Below are positions 1-8,930 of a stretch of 64,000 nt of DNA, one piece after another. Each line of letters begins with the position of its first letter. The first letter of the stretch is position 1. This DNA is from an uncultured Prevotellaceae bacterium (lineage in GTDB: Bacteria > Bacteroidota > Bacteroidia > Bacteroidales > Muribaculaceae): contig CAMZFV010000007.1 of NCBI GenBank assembly GCA_947306175.1, positions 1-64,000 of the forward strand, read 5' to 3'. Position numbers and translations under genes: made by a program. The notes below the pieces were generated by a model. The model did not search any database. It was not told the DNA's origin and worked only from the letters and a program-made list of their open reading frames with translations.

Positions 1-115
1 GCAAGTCGAGCACAATAACAAGAAAAAAGACATTTTTTCTTGGATTGTCGAGACGCAGCCTACCTTCGCCAACGGCAGCGGTAGTGCAAGTCAAGCACAA
101 TGGCAAGAAAAATAC
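1..115 (-). repeat. Dispersed promoter-bearing repeat, two units, truncated at window edge
   Basis: Reverse complement reads TTGCCATTGTGCTTGACTTGCACTACCGCTGCCGTTGGCGAAGGTAGGCTGCGTCTCGACAATCC..TTGTTATTGTGCTCGACTTGC; same blocks recur at 7775-7945 upstream of prs. Confidence 0.7.
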
Positions 116-299
116 AACCCGTTTTTGAACTATAGATAATTAAACACTCAGAACAGAATATTTTTTATAAAAAAGTTGCAAGATTAGAAAAAAAGTGGTT
201 ATTTTGCACAACCTTAAATCAAACTTTTATTCATACTATTTTTTCCTAGGCATCTTCGTTGTGAAACGGGATGCTTATTTGTTTTCAGACAATTATAAA

Positions 300-390
300 C
301 TACGAATTACACGAATTATACTAATTTGACTGACGCGTTCTTTCTACTGCCTACGAATTACGCGAATTTATCTAATTGGGCTGACGCGTT
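300..390. repeat. Two direct copies of a ~41-bp block, 51 bp apart (CTACGAATTACRCGAATT...CTGACGCGTT)
   Basis: Copies begin at 300 and 351; both end in TGACGCGTT. Confidence 0.75.
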
Positions 391-403
391 TTTAATAAAA
401 TAA

Positions 404-485
404 AAGGAAAACAATAAATACAATAAACACAATTTATTGCTAATCAAGCAACTAGATTGTAACTATTGTATTTATTGTTTTCCTT
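404..485. repeat. Inverted repeat with 22-bp perfect arms (AAGGAAAACAATAAATACAATA / TATTGTATTTATTGTTTTCCTT)
   Basis: Arms 404-425 and 464-485; related sequence at 25858-25886 and 29051-29226. Confidence 0.8.
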
Positions 486-530
486 ATTTAACGATGTTAT
501 TGTATCGTCGTTGCTGTCTGATAGACTGGA

Positions 531-2012
531 TTAGTAATTGCGGGCGAAGATTACGCGGCGATGGCTGGGCTTGCCTGTGTAGATGCACTTGCCTTCCTCA
601 TCCTCGGCGTCCAGGGGGATGCAACGGATGGTCGCCTTGGTCTCTTCTTTGATTTTCTCTTCGGTCTCGGTGGTACCGTCCCAATGGGCAAGGATAAAGC
701 CGCCCTTCTCGATCTGCTCCTTGAACTCGTCCCAGGTATCTACCTTATAGGTCATGCGCTCACGCTGGTTGAGGGCCTTGGTGAAGATGTTCTGCTGGAT
801 TTCCTCAAGGAGTTCCTTGACGCGGTTCTCGATGCCTGCCAGCTGCTCGCTGCTCTTCTCGAGGGTGTCGCGACGCATTACCTCGACGGTGCCTGCCTCG
901 ATGTCACGGGCTCCGAGCACGAGACGAACGGGCACGCCCTTAAGCTCATAGTCGGCAAACTTGAAGCCGGGACGCTTGTTGTCGGCGTTGTCATACTTCA
1001 CCGAGATGCCCATGCTGCGCAAGTTGTTGACGATAGGCTCAACGACCTTGTTGATTTGGTCGAGCTGTTCGTCGGTCTTATAGACGGGCACGATGACCAC
1101 TTGGATAGGAGCCAAATGCGGAGGCAGCACGAGGCCGTTGTCATCGCTGTGGGTCATGATGAGGGCACCCATCAGTCGGGTCGAAACGCCCCACGAGGTG
1201 GCCCATACGTCCTGCAGCTTGTTCTCCTTGTCGATGAACTTCACGTCAAATGCCTTAGCAAAGTTCTGACCCAGGAAGTGGCTGGTACCCGACTGCAGGG
1301 CCTTGCCGTCCTGCATCATCGCCTCGATGGTGTAAGTCTCGAGGGCGCCAGCAAAGCGCTCGTTGGCGGTCTTGATGCCCTTGATGACGGGCAGCGCCAT
1401 GTATTTCTCGGCAAAGTCGGCATAGACATTGAGCATCTCAATGGCCTTGGCCTCGGCCTCTTCCTTGCTGGCATGGGCGGTGTGACCCTCTTGCCACAGG
1501 AACTCGGCGGTGCGCAGGAACATGCGGGTGCGCATTTCCCAACGGAAGACATTGGCCCACTGGTTGATGAGAAGGGGTAGGTCACGGTAACTGTTGATCC
1601 AGTTGCGGTATGTGTTCCAAATGATTGTTTCGCTGGTGGGGCGGATGATGAGCTCCTCTTCCAGACGCGCGGCGGGATCGACGATGACACCCTTGCCGCC
1701 AGGATCATTCATCAGGCGGTAATGGGTGACCACGGCGCACTCCTTGGCGAAGCCTTCCACATGGCTGGCCTCACGGCTCAGGAAGGACTTGGGAATGAGG
1801 AGGGGGAAATAGGCGTTCTGCACGCCCGTGGCCTTGAACATGTCATCCAGCTGGCGCTGCATCTTTTCCCAGATGGCATAGCCATAGGGCTTGATGACCA
1901 TACATCCACGTACTGCCGACTGCTCAGCGAGGTCGGCTTTCACTACCAGTTCATTATACCATTGAGAGTAGTTGTCGGCTCTCTTGGTTAAATCTTTAAG
2001 CTCTTTTGCCAT
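531..2012 (-). CDS. proS: Prolyl-tRNA synthetase, archaeal/eukaryotic-type (ProS type 3)
   Basis: 493 aa; [34 protein letters not shown] class II synthetase motifs. Confidence 0.95.
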   Translation of the reverse strand: MAKELKDLTKRADNYSQWYNELVVKADLAEQSAVRGCMVIKPYGYAIWEKMQRQLDDMFKATGVQNAYFPLLIPKSFLSREASHVEGFAKECAVVTHYRLMNDPGGKGVIVDPAARLEEELIIRPTSETIIWNTYRNWINSYRDLPLLINQWANVFRWEMRTRMFLRTAEFLWQEGHTAHASKEEAEAKAIEMLNVYADFAEKYMALPVIKGIKTANERFAGALETYTIEAMMQDGKALQSGTSHFLGQNFAKAFDVKFIDKENKLQDVWATSWGVSTRLMGALIMTHSDDNGLVLPPHLAPIQVVIVPVYKTDEQLDQINKVVEPIVNNLRSMGISVKYDNADNKRPGFKFADYELKGVPVRLVLGARDIEAGTVEVMRRDTLEKSSEQLAGIENRVKELLEEIQQNIFTKALNQRERMTYKVDTWDEFKEQIEKGGFILAHWDGTTETEEKIKEETKATIRCIPLDAEDEEGKCIYTGKPSHRRVIFARNY

Positions 2013-2019
2013 TGTTGTA

Positions 2020-2065
2020 TTTAGTTTTTAGTTTTTAGTTTTTAGTCCTTAGTTGTCAGTTTTTA
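2020..2065. repeat. Heptamer array (TTTTTAG / TCCTTAG / TTGTCAG units) upstream of proS
   Basis: Consecutive 7-mers ending in AG. Confidence 0.8.
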
Positions 2066-2141
2066 AACTACGAATTACACGAATTTAACTAATTTTTTAT
2101 TCTGCTAAGCCACTTAGTGTAATTGGCGTAATTAGTAGTTT
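2065..2141. repeat. Dispersed imperfect palindrome AAACTACGAATTACACGAATT...AATTGGCGTAATTAGTAGTTT
   Basis: Inverted arms visible; further copies at 7666, 21313, 31105, 61547. Confidence 0.7.
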
Positions 2142-2145
2142 GTTG

Positions 2146-2796
2146 TTAGTTTTTAGGGAGATTGCTGATGTTGATGTTGCCTTTCTTGGCTTGCTGGAGC
2201 ATGGTTTTCTCAGGGACGAGATAAATTTCCAGACGGCGGTTGCGCTTGCGGTTCTCTACAGAGTTATTGTCCACAACGGGATCAGTATCCCCTAACGCAT
2301 AGGGTACCACATAATCTACACTGGCATTCTCATCAAACCAGTCAAATATTGCGTTCACACGCTGTCGCGTGAGGTTAAGCGTGTATTCCGAACTGCCCGT
2401 GTTATCGCTGTGCATGACCAGCAACATTTTATAGAAGCCCGGATTCTTCAGCATTTTCAGGAATGGCTTGAGTTGAGTTTCACCCAACTTGGAAAGCGCC
2501 GTGTCGTTAGGTTCAAACAGCTGACTGGCAGGAATGGTGATGACGATCACCTCGTCATCTCGCATGATTTCCACCTCATAGTTGGAACGCTTGAAGGCGA
2601 CAGCCATTTCGTACTGGAAATCCTGGATCTTATCGGCCTGCTTGTCATTTTTGATTTCGGGGGTTTCCAGGTTTTCATCAAGTGACAATTCGTAAATGTC
2701 CACCTCGTGTTCCCTCGCCTGTGACTGTAGCGGCCACGTCATGAGAGACATCATGGTTAGTGAAAAAATCAATATATCTATAACACGTCGTTCCAT
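2146..2796 (-). CDS. OmpA family protein
   Basis: OmpA-C-like region: LVMHSDNTGSSEYTLNLTRQRVNAIFDWF...NRKRNRRLEIYLVP; N-terminal signal-like segment. Confidence 0.85.
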   Translation of the reverse strand: MERRVIDILIFSLTMMSLMTWPLQSQAREHEVDIYELSLDENLETPEIKNDKQADKIQDFQYEMAVAFKRSNYEVEIMRDDEVIVITIPASQLFEPNDTALSKLGETQLKPFLKMLKNPGFYKMLLVMHSDNTGSSEYTLNLTRQRVNAIFDWFDENASVDYVVPYALGDTDPVVDNNSVENRKRNRRLEIYLVPEKTMLQQAKKGNINISNLPKN

Positions 2797-2804
2797 GTCA
2801 TTTT

Positions 2805-3344
2805 CTATTTTTCGTTCAGGTCAAGAAGCCCTTGCGGGAGATCCATGACCATCACTTTATTGTCCAAATCAAATTCAACAATCAGGTCGTCGCAGGCAGG
2901 TACCATCAGTTCATCGTCGCCACGTGACACCATGAAGATGGCATTCTCGGTCTGCTCATCAACGTCGGTGATTTCCCCTACCCTGGTACCGTCACTGTCA
3001 TGCAGTTCAAAGCCGATGAAAAAGTCAAGAGGATAACCGTCGGCATCGGCGTCATCGCTCTCTTGACGGTAATCACGCTTGAGGGCATAAATGTCGTGAT
3101 TGACCAGCTTGGCCGCTTCCTGTTCACTGTCGATACCATCAATCGTGAGCAGCACGGTCTCAAGCGACTTGGGGCGGCAAGCATTGACAAAGAAGGGAAC
3201 AAAAATCCCATCAATATCGCTCACCAGGCAGGAAAGTCCCTTCAACACATCAACATCCACATCGACAGTTGCGGAGATTTCCCCGCTAACCCCGTGTGGC
3301 TTATTGTAGTGCCCTATCGCTATGAGTTCCTCACGCGTGATCAT
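2805..3344 (-). CDS. rimM: Ribosome maturation factor RimM
   Basis: IGHYNKPHGVSGEISATVDVD; VGEITDVDEQTENAIFMV...MVPACDDLIVEFDLDNKVMVMDLPQGLLDLN. Confidence 0.9.
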   Translation of the reverse strand: MITREELIAIGHYNKPHGVSGEISATVDVDVDVLKGLSCLVSDIDGIFVPFFVNACRPKSLETVLLTIDGIDSEQEAAKLVNHDIYALKRDYRQESDDADADGYPLDFFIGFELHDSDGTRVGEITDVDEQTENAIFMVSRGDDELMVPACDDLIVEFDLDNKVMVMDLPQGLLDLNEK

Positions 3345-3359
3345 ACTTTTGTATTATTT

Positions 3360-3427
3360 GTAGAGACGCAAAATCTTGCGTCTCATTTCATTCATTTGTT
3401 GAGAGACGCAAGATTTTGCGTCTCTAC
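3360..3427. repeat. Palindromic element with perfect 25-bp terminal inverted repeats (GTAGAGACGCAAAATCTTGCGTCTC)
   Basis: 3360-3384 and 3403-3427 are exact reverse complements; spacer 18 bp. Confidence 0.9.
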
Positions 3428-3431
3428 CGCA

Positions 3432-4037
3432 TTATTTCTTTTTCTTCTTTTTGCCAACTGGTTGGGTCGGTTTGATGATCTGGTACTCGTGCAGGTGATG
3501 TGTCTCCGGGTCAAGGCGGATCTTACCATGACTGTAATAGGCCAGATCCTTAAAAATCTTGGCATCGTCCACATCCTCGTTGTTGATTTGGAAGATGAGT
3601 TTCTTCATGTGGTTGGCCAGCAGCATGACCAATGCGTCACGCTCTTCGCCCTCGGGGTACTCTGCTGCACGTTCAATCATGCGCTCAATGTTCTTACCAT
3701 AGTGGCGCAACTTGATCGGTTCCAACTGATAAGGGATGGGGATCGGCTTGGTGTCCAGATTCTCTTCCTTGATAATGTCATCAAAGGGGAAGTCCACATC
3801 AAGCTGAAAACCGCTCATGATCATCAGGTGATCCCACAATTTATGCTGGTAGTCCGCTTCAGTGCGAAGCTGAGGGAACATATTAGCCATATTTTGAACG
3901 ATCGTGTAGGCACAATGGGTGCGCTCATCGCGGTCTTCAATCGTCAGGCAATGATCCACCATCTGCTGGATGTTGCGGCCATATTCGGGCAACACCAGTT
4001 TCTTTAGAAGTGAGTTATATGTCAACATAATCGGCAA
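3432..4037 (-). CDS. DUF4290 domain-containing protein with poly-Lys C-terminus
   Basis: LTYNSLLKKLVLPEYGRNIQQMVDHCLTIEDRDERTHCAYTIVQNMANMFPQLR; ends KPTQPVGKKKKKK. Confidence 0.8.
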   Translation of the reverse strand: MPIMLTYNSLLKKLVLPEYGRNIQQMVDHCLTIEDRDERTHCAYTIVQNMANMFPQLRTEADYQHKLWDHLMIMSGFQLDVDFPFDDIIKEENLDTKPIPIPYQLEPIKLRHYGKNIERMIERAAEYPEGEERDALVMLLANHMKKLIFQINNEDVDDAKIFKDLAYYSHGKIRLDPETHHLHEYQIIKPTQPVGKKKKKK

Positions 4038-4094
4038 AAATAATACTTTTTTTTGAACTGCGAAAATCCTTTTTCGCAGCCAAGCGCCCCACCC

Positions 4095-4799
4095 TTACAA
4101 GTTAAGGATGGGATTTTTAGGCTTAGTTGCCTGAAAATCTTTTAAATAGAGAGGTGTGCTATAGGCCACATCAATAAAGTCCTGTTCACGATAGGCCTTC
4201 TCGGATAGTGCCAGCATATCAACGGCGACAGGCTTGACGCCGTCAACAAAGCGGATGCGATCGTGCTTGAGCACCTGACGGGTCTTGTCACTGCCGTTAC
4301 CCATCACCACGAGTGTATAGCCCTGACCGAGGAGGTTACCGAATGAGTTCTCGTCAAGAATCATCGCCTGAGGCTCCAGAACAGGCTCCAACGCAGGGTT
4401 GTAGGCGGCGGTGTATACTTCCATACGGCGCGCGTCAATCATCGGTATATACAACACCTTTTCATCCTCAACAAAGTGATGAAACATGGTGCTCACCGTT
4501 AGCAGTTTCAATGTGTTTACCCCGATGAGAGGCACTTGCAAGCCGAAAGCCAACCCCTTGGCTTCGCTCAGCCCGATGCGCAGGCCCGTATATGACCCGG
4601 GACCAATGCTCACCGCGATAGCATCCAGTTTGATTTCCCGGCTTCGGGCATAGTCCAGCATCTCTTTCACATACTGGCTCAACAGTGTGGCATGTGTCTG
4701 ACCCTCGTAGTTCTCACGGTGGTCAAGCACCTGTCCCTCACTGGTCAAAGCCACCGAGCAAACATCAGTCGAAGTCTCTATGTTCAGGATTACAGCCAT
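4095..4799 (-). CDS. tsaB: tRNA threonylcarbamoyladenosine biosynthesis protein TsaB
   Basis: ILNIETSTDVCSVALTSEGQVL; VSIGPGSYTGLRIGLSEAKGLAFG. Confidence 0.92.
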   Translation of the reverse strand: MAVILNIETSTDVCSVALTSEGQVLDHRENYEGQTHATLLSQYVKEMLDYARSREIKLDAIAVSIGPGSYTGLRIGLSEAKGLAFGLQVPLIGVNTLKLLTVSTMFHHFVEDEKVLYIPMIDARRMEVYTAAYNPALEPVLEPQAMILDENSFGNLLGQGYTLVVMGNGSDKTRQVLKHDRIRFVDGVKPVAVDMLALSEKAYREQDFIDVAYSTPLYLKDFQATKPKNPILNL

Positions 4800-4870
4800 C
4801 TCTTATTTTAAAAACGCGCAAAGTTACTCAAAATTGTCGAAATAGCTGCTAAATCGGTGAAAAAGCACAT

Positions 4871-5899
4871 TTACAGGGCTGCGATAAGGGCATCGACGTC
4901 ACTGGGGAGTGTTGCCCAGCTGGTGACAAAGCGGCAATTCATCAGGTCTCCCACGGGATACCACTCCTCAAAAACAAATTCTTTTTTCAGGCGCTCAATG
5001 GTTTCCTGGTCCAACAGAACGAATTGCTGGTTTGTCGGGGAATTGCTGTACATCTTATATCCCTTGGATATGAATGCGTCACGCAAACGCATGGCCTGCT
5101 CAACGGCATGGCGGGCAATCTTGAAGTAGAGGTTGTCCTGCATCAAGGCGTCGAACTGGATACCCAACAGACGACCTTTGGCCAACAAGGCGCCATGCTG
5201 CTTGACAATGGTAAAGAAATGCGCTGGTGCCGGAGCATTAGGATTGGGAAAGACAACCGCCTCGCCGCATAGGGCGCCGCACTTAGTACCGCCAAGGTAA
5301 AACACGTCGCACAAGTCGGCCAACTGCGGCAAGGTCACATCCCCACCCTCTGCCATCAGGCCGTAACCCAGCCGGGCTCCATCGATGAACAACGGCAGGT
5401 TGTATTGCCTGCACACATCGCTTATGGCTGTAAGTTCAGCAAGAGTATAGATTGTGCCCATCTCGGTGGCGAAGGTGATATAGACCATGCCGGGGAAAAC
5501 CATGTGGTCATAGGTAGGGTCAGCGTAGAAGTCATGGAGCCACTGTGACAGCTCATGCACATCCATTTTCCCGTCATGGGAAGGCAGCGCCAGTACTTTG
5601 TGGCCGCCAAACTCAATGGCGCCACTCTCGTGGACGTTGATGTGACCCGTATCAACGGCCAACACACCTTGATAAGACAGCAACATGGCATCAATGACGG
5701 TAGCATTGGTCTGTGTGCCTCCCACGAGGAAAAACACATCGGCATCAGGCTTAGCGCATGCTTTGCGGATTCTTTCTCTGGCAGCCGTGCAGTAGTCGTC
5801 AAGACCGTAACCCGTGGCGCGCTCGTCATTGGTCTCTATCAGCCGCCTGAGGATGGCCTCGTGGCAGCCATTGTTGTAATCGCTTTCAAATGAAATCAT
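4871..5899 (-). CDS. Threonine aldolase / beta-eliminating lyase family (PLP)
   Basis: SFESDYNNGCHEAILRRLIETN; GGTQTNATVIDAML; PLFIDGARLGYGL; YLGGTKCGAL. Confidence 0.88.
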   Translation of the reverse strand: MISFESDYNNGCHEAILRRLIETNDERATGYGLDDYCTAARERIRKACAKPDADVFFLVGGTQTNATVIDAMLLSYQGVLAVDTGHINVHESGAIEFGGHKVLALPSHDGKMDVHELSQWLHDFYADPTYDHMVFPGMVYITFATEMGTIYTLAELTAISDVCRQYNLPLFIDGARLGYGLMAEGGDVTLPQLADLCDVFYLGGTKCGALCGEAVVFPNPNAPAPAHFFTIVKQHGALLAKGRLLGIQFDALMQDNLYFKIARHAVEQAMRLRDAFISKGYKMYSNSPTNQQFVLLDQETIERLKKEFVFEEWYPVGDLMNCRFVTSWATLPSDVDALIAAL

Positions 5900-5904
5900 T
5901 GTCT

Positions 5905-5970
5905 GTAAGTTTTAAGTTGTCAGTTTTAAGTTTTAAGTACGGATACTACCGCCTAAAACCTGACTACTGA
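5905..5970. repeat. Heptamer-armed element upstream of the aldolase gene
   Basis: TTTTAAG/TTGTCAG array, loop TACGGATACTACCGC, then CTAAAAC arm. Confidence 0.65.
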
Positions 5971-5980
5971 CGCATTAGTG

Positions 5981-6011
5981 TTGCAAAGGTAATGAAAATG
6001 AACTATCTTTG
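5981..6011 (+). promoter_or_regulatory. Bacteroidetes-type promoter TTG-N20-TATCTTTG
   Basis: TTG 5981-5983, TATCTTTG 6004-6011. Confidence 0.6.
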
Positions 6012-6015
6012 TGGC

Positions 6016-7665
6016 ATGAAAGGGAAGAAAAAAACGATTATCTACCAGTTGATGCCACGGTGGTTTACCAATCTCAATGACCATTGTGTGCCCAATGGCA
6101 GCATCCGTCAGAACGGCTGCGGCAAATTCAATGAAATTGACGAGTCAAAATTGCGTTCCATCAAGTCGCTGGGAGCGACTCACGTGTGGTACACGGGCAT
6201 TATTGAGCACGCCACAGCCACCAATTATGCCAAACAAGGGATTGTGCCATGTGACCCTCACGTTGTCAAGGGCATTGCAGGCTCTCCCTATGCCATCCGC
6301 GACTACTATGATGTGTGTCCTGATTTTGCTGTCAATGTAAAAAACCGCATGGCAGAGTTTGAGGACCTTGTCAAGCGCACTCATCACGTGGGGCTCAAGG
6401 TGATTATCGACTTTGTACCTAACCATGTGGCTCGCGAGTATGAGAGCGATGTCAAGCCCGCAGGCGTTCAAGACCTAGGCGAAGGAGACAATCCTATGAT
6501 GTTCTTTGACCCGAGGAACAATTTCTACTACATCACCGGGCAGGAATTCGCTCCTCATGGCATAGAATTAGGCACATATCATGAATTTCCTGCACGTGCG
6601 ACTGGCAATGACTGCTATACGGCATCTCCCAACTGTGATGATTGGTACGAGACCGTCAAACTCAACTACGGTATCGACCCATGGAATGGTAGCACCCACT
6701 TCGACCCCGTGCCAAACACCTGGAAAAAGATGCTCGACATCCTCAAGTTCTGGACTGCAAAAGGTGTCGATGGCTTCCGCTGCGACATGGCACATATGGT
6801 GCCCGTAGCCTTCTGGCAGTGGGCCATCAAGCAAATCAAGGAGATAAATCCCGATTTGATTTTCATTGCTGAGATTTATGACACGGCGCTTTACCGTAGT
6901 TACATCTTCGATGGCGGCTTTGATTACCTGTATGACAAGGTCACATTATACGATACCCTGCGCGGCATCATGTGTAACGGATGGTCCGCCAGTGACCTCA
7001 CCCGCTGCTGGCAGACGGTGGAAGGCATCAACGACCATATGCTTAATTTCCTCGAAAACCATGATGAGCAACGCATAGCATCTCAACAATTCTGCGGCAA
7101 CCCGTTAAAAGCCTTACCAGCCCTTGTGGTCAGTGCCACCATATCCAAGGGACCATTCATGATATATGCTGGGCAGGAATTAGGCGAGCCTGCGGTCGAT
7201 GCCGAGGGTTACAGTGGCCATGATGGACGCACTACTATTTTTGATTACTGGAGCGTCCCCACCCTGCGCCGATGGCACCAGGGCAAGCCCACTACTGAAG
7301 AGCGTCGATTGCGCTCCATATATCGCAAAGTCTTAGTGTTGTGTAATAGTGAGAAGACCCTTGCTTGCGGCCAATTCTTCGACTTAATGTACGTCAATCA
7401 AGAAACACTCAATCCCTATCGCCATTACGCATTCCTGCGCCATGTTGAAGGAGAAATGACGCTGGTGGTGGCCAGCTTTGATGACAATGAAGTGAAAACC
7501 GCCATCCGCATCCCTCAGCACGCTCTCGATTGTGCTCACATGCATCCCGGAAGGCATATTGCCAAGAATATATTTGAAAATCAGGAGGTAGAAGTCACAT
7601 TATCAGGCGACACGCTGTTTCCTGTTCATATCGAGGCTAATTCTTTCGTGATCTGGCATTTCTAA
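6016..7665 (+). CDS. Alpha-amylase family glycosyl hydrolase (GH13); start moved from ORF-track 5992 to 6016
   Basis: KKKTIIYQLMPRWF; GVDGFRCDMAHM, FIAEIYD, FLENHDEQR active-site regions; promoter -7 element overlaps the first codons of the longer ORF. Confidence 0.88.
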   Translation: MKGKKKTIIYQLMPRWFTNLNDHCVPNGSIRQNGCGKFNEIDESKLRSIKSLGATHVWYTGIIEHATATNYAKQGIVPCDPHVVKGIAGSPYAIRDYYDVCPDFAVNVKNRMAEFEDLVKRTHHVGLKVIIDFVPNHVAREYESDVKPAGVQDLGEGDNPMMFFDPRNNFYYITGQEFAPHGIELGTYHEFPARATGNDCYTASPNCDDWYETVKLNYGIDPWNGSTHFDPVPNTWKKMLDILKFWTAKGVDGFRCDMAHMVPVAFWQWAIKQIKEINPDLIFIAEIYDTALYRSYIFDGGFDYLYDKVTLYDTLRGIMCNGWSASDLTRCWQTVEGINDHMLNFLENHDEQRIASQQFCGNPLKALPALVVSATISKGPFMIYAGQELGEPAVDAEGYSGHDGRTTIFDYWSVPTLRRWHQGKPTTEERRLRSIYRKVLVLCNSEKTLACGQFFDLMYVNQETLNPYRHYAFLRHVEGEMTLVVASFDDNEVKTAIRIPQHALDCAHMHPGRHIAKNIFENQEVEVTLSGDTLFPVHIEANSFVIWHF

Positions 7666-7750
7666 AAACTACAAATTAGACAATTATATAAATGATTAAA
7701 TAATTTGTTTAATTTGCTTCGCCGAGCTAAAGGTTAGTGTAATTCGTAGT
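7666..7750. repeat. AAACTAC...GTAGT dispersed palindrome, degenerate copy
   Basis: AAACTACAAATTAGACAATT...TTAGTGTAATTCGTAGT. Confidence 0.5.
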
Positions 7751-7838
7751 GAGAAAATGAAAACAATTTATTACCGTTGACCTTCGGTCGAAGGTAGGCG
7801 GCGTCTTGGGAATGCCAATGAAAAAAATGATTTTTTCT

Positions 7839-7869
7839 TTGGCATTTCGCTCGACTTGCACTACCTTTG
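7839..7869 (+). promoter_or_regulatory. Bacteroidetes-type promoter TTG-N20-TACCTTTG (distal, prs)
   Basis: TTG 7839-7841; TACCTTTG 7862-7869. Confidence 0.6.
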
Positions 7870-7914
7870 CCTGTGGCTAAGGTAGGCTGCGCCTCAACAA
7901 AATCAAAGTATATT

Positions 7915-7945
7915 TTGCTTTTGTGTTCGACTTGCACTACCTTTG
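7915..7945 (+). promoter_or_regulatory. Bacteroidetes-type promoter TTG-N20-TACCTTTG (proximal, prs)
   Basis: TTG 7915-7917; TACCTTTG 7938-7945; 27 nt to ATG. Confidence 0.7.
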
Positions 7946-7972
7946 CAAAAAACAAATTAATGGAATACTGTT

Positions 7973-8908
7973 ATGGCTGAAATGAAGGTTTTCTCGGGCA
8001 CGAACTCACGTTACGTTGCCTTGAAGATAGCAGAACAACTGGGTGTGGAACTGGGAAGAGTCAATATCTCACACTTTGCCGACGGCGAGTATGAGGTATG
8101 CTATGAGGAACCCGTGCGTGGTGCTGAAGTCTATCTTGTGCAGTCCACATTTAATGCGAGCGAGAACTTAATGGAACTGTTGTTGATGATTGATGCAGCC
8201 AAAAGAGCGTCGGCCCATTCTGTCATAGCAGTCATCCCCTATTTCGGGTGGGCGCGCCAGGACCGCAAAGACAAGCCCCGTGTGTCCATTGCTGCCAAGT
8301 TGGTCGCCAACCTGTTGACTGCAGCTGGTATCGACCGCCTGATCACGATGGACTTGCATGCCGACCAAATTCAGGGTTTCTTTGACATCCCCGTCGATCA
8401 CCTGTATGCTTCCACGATGTTTGTTCCTGACATTGCTTCCCTCGGCCTTAAGGACATGGTCATTGCCTCGCCCGATGTGGGAGGTGCCAAGCGTGCCAAT
8501 TCCTATGCCAAATATTTCAACGCCCCCTTGGTGCTGTGTCACAAGCAGCGTTTGCGCGCCAACGTGGTAGAGAACATGACCATCATTGGCGATGTTAAGG
8601 ATAAGGACGTTATTTTGATCGATGACCTGGTGGACACTGCTGGCACTATCTGCAAAGCCGCCTCGCTGATGAAGGATAACGGTGCACGCAGTGTGCGTGC
8701 CTACATCTCCCATGCTGTGATGAGCGACCCTGCCAGCGAACGTGTCATGGCCAGCGGACTTGACGAGCTGATCATCAGCGACAGCATCCCCTATGACACC
8801 GACCGTTGTCCCAAGGTGAGGGTGCTGAGCTTGGATAAGATGTTTGCTCATGCCATCAAACATGTAAACATCAAGCAGTCCATCAACGATCTATTCCTAT
8901 TCAAATGA
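7973..8908 (+). CDS. prs: Ribose-phosphate pyrophosphokinase
   Basis: FSGTNSRYVALKIAEQLGV; ADGEYEVCYEEPVRGAEVYLVQST; DVILIDDLVDTAGTICKAA. Confidence 0.95.
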   Translation: MAEMKVFSGTNSRYVALKIAEQLGVELGRVNISHFADGEYEVCYEEPVRGAEVYLVQSTFNASENLMELLLMIDAAKRASAHSVIAVIPYFGWARQDRKDKPRVSIAAKLVANLLTAAGIDRLITMDLHADQIQGFFDIPVDHLYASTMFVPDIASLGLKDMVIASPDVGGAKRANSYAKYFNAPLVLCHKQRLRANVVENMTIIGDVKDKDVILIDDLVDTAGTICKAASLMKDNGARSVRAYISHAVMSDPASERVMASGLDELIISDSIPYDTDRCPKVRVLSLDKMFAHAIKHVNIKQSINDLFLFK

Positions 8909-8930
8909 GGTGGTATTAATAATGATTATT

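Larger units (their letters stand above)
7775..7945 (+). repeat. Two tandem units of the dispersed promoter-bearing repeat, upstream of prs
   Basis: Both units: GAAGGTAGGC.GCGYCT or TAAGGTAGGCTGCGCCT, A/T-rich hairpin or A/T-rich tract, TCGACTTGCACTACCTTTGC. Confidence 0.8.

Noticed and set aside
437-652. 71-aa plus-strand ORF at 437-652
   Set aside because: Overlaps an inverted repeat and the antisense of proS
2020-2065. CRISPR or classical VNTR from the TTTAG repeats
   Set aside because: Units are 7 bp with no spacers; reported instead as a dispersed heptamer family
3000-4007. 335-aa plus-strand ORF across rimM and DUF4290
   Set aside because: Antisense to two supported genes and spans the palindromic element
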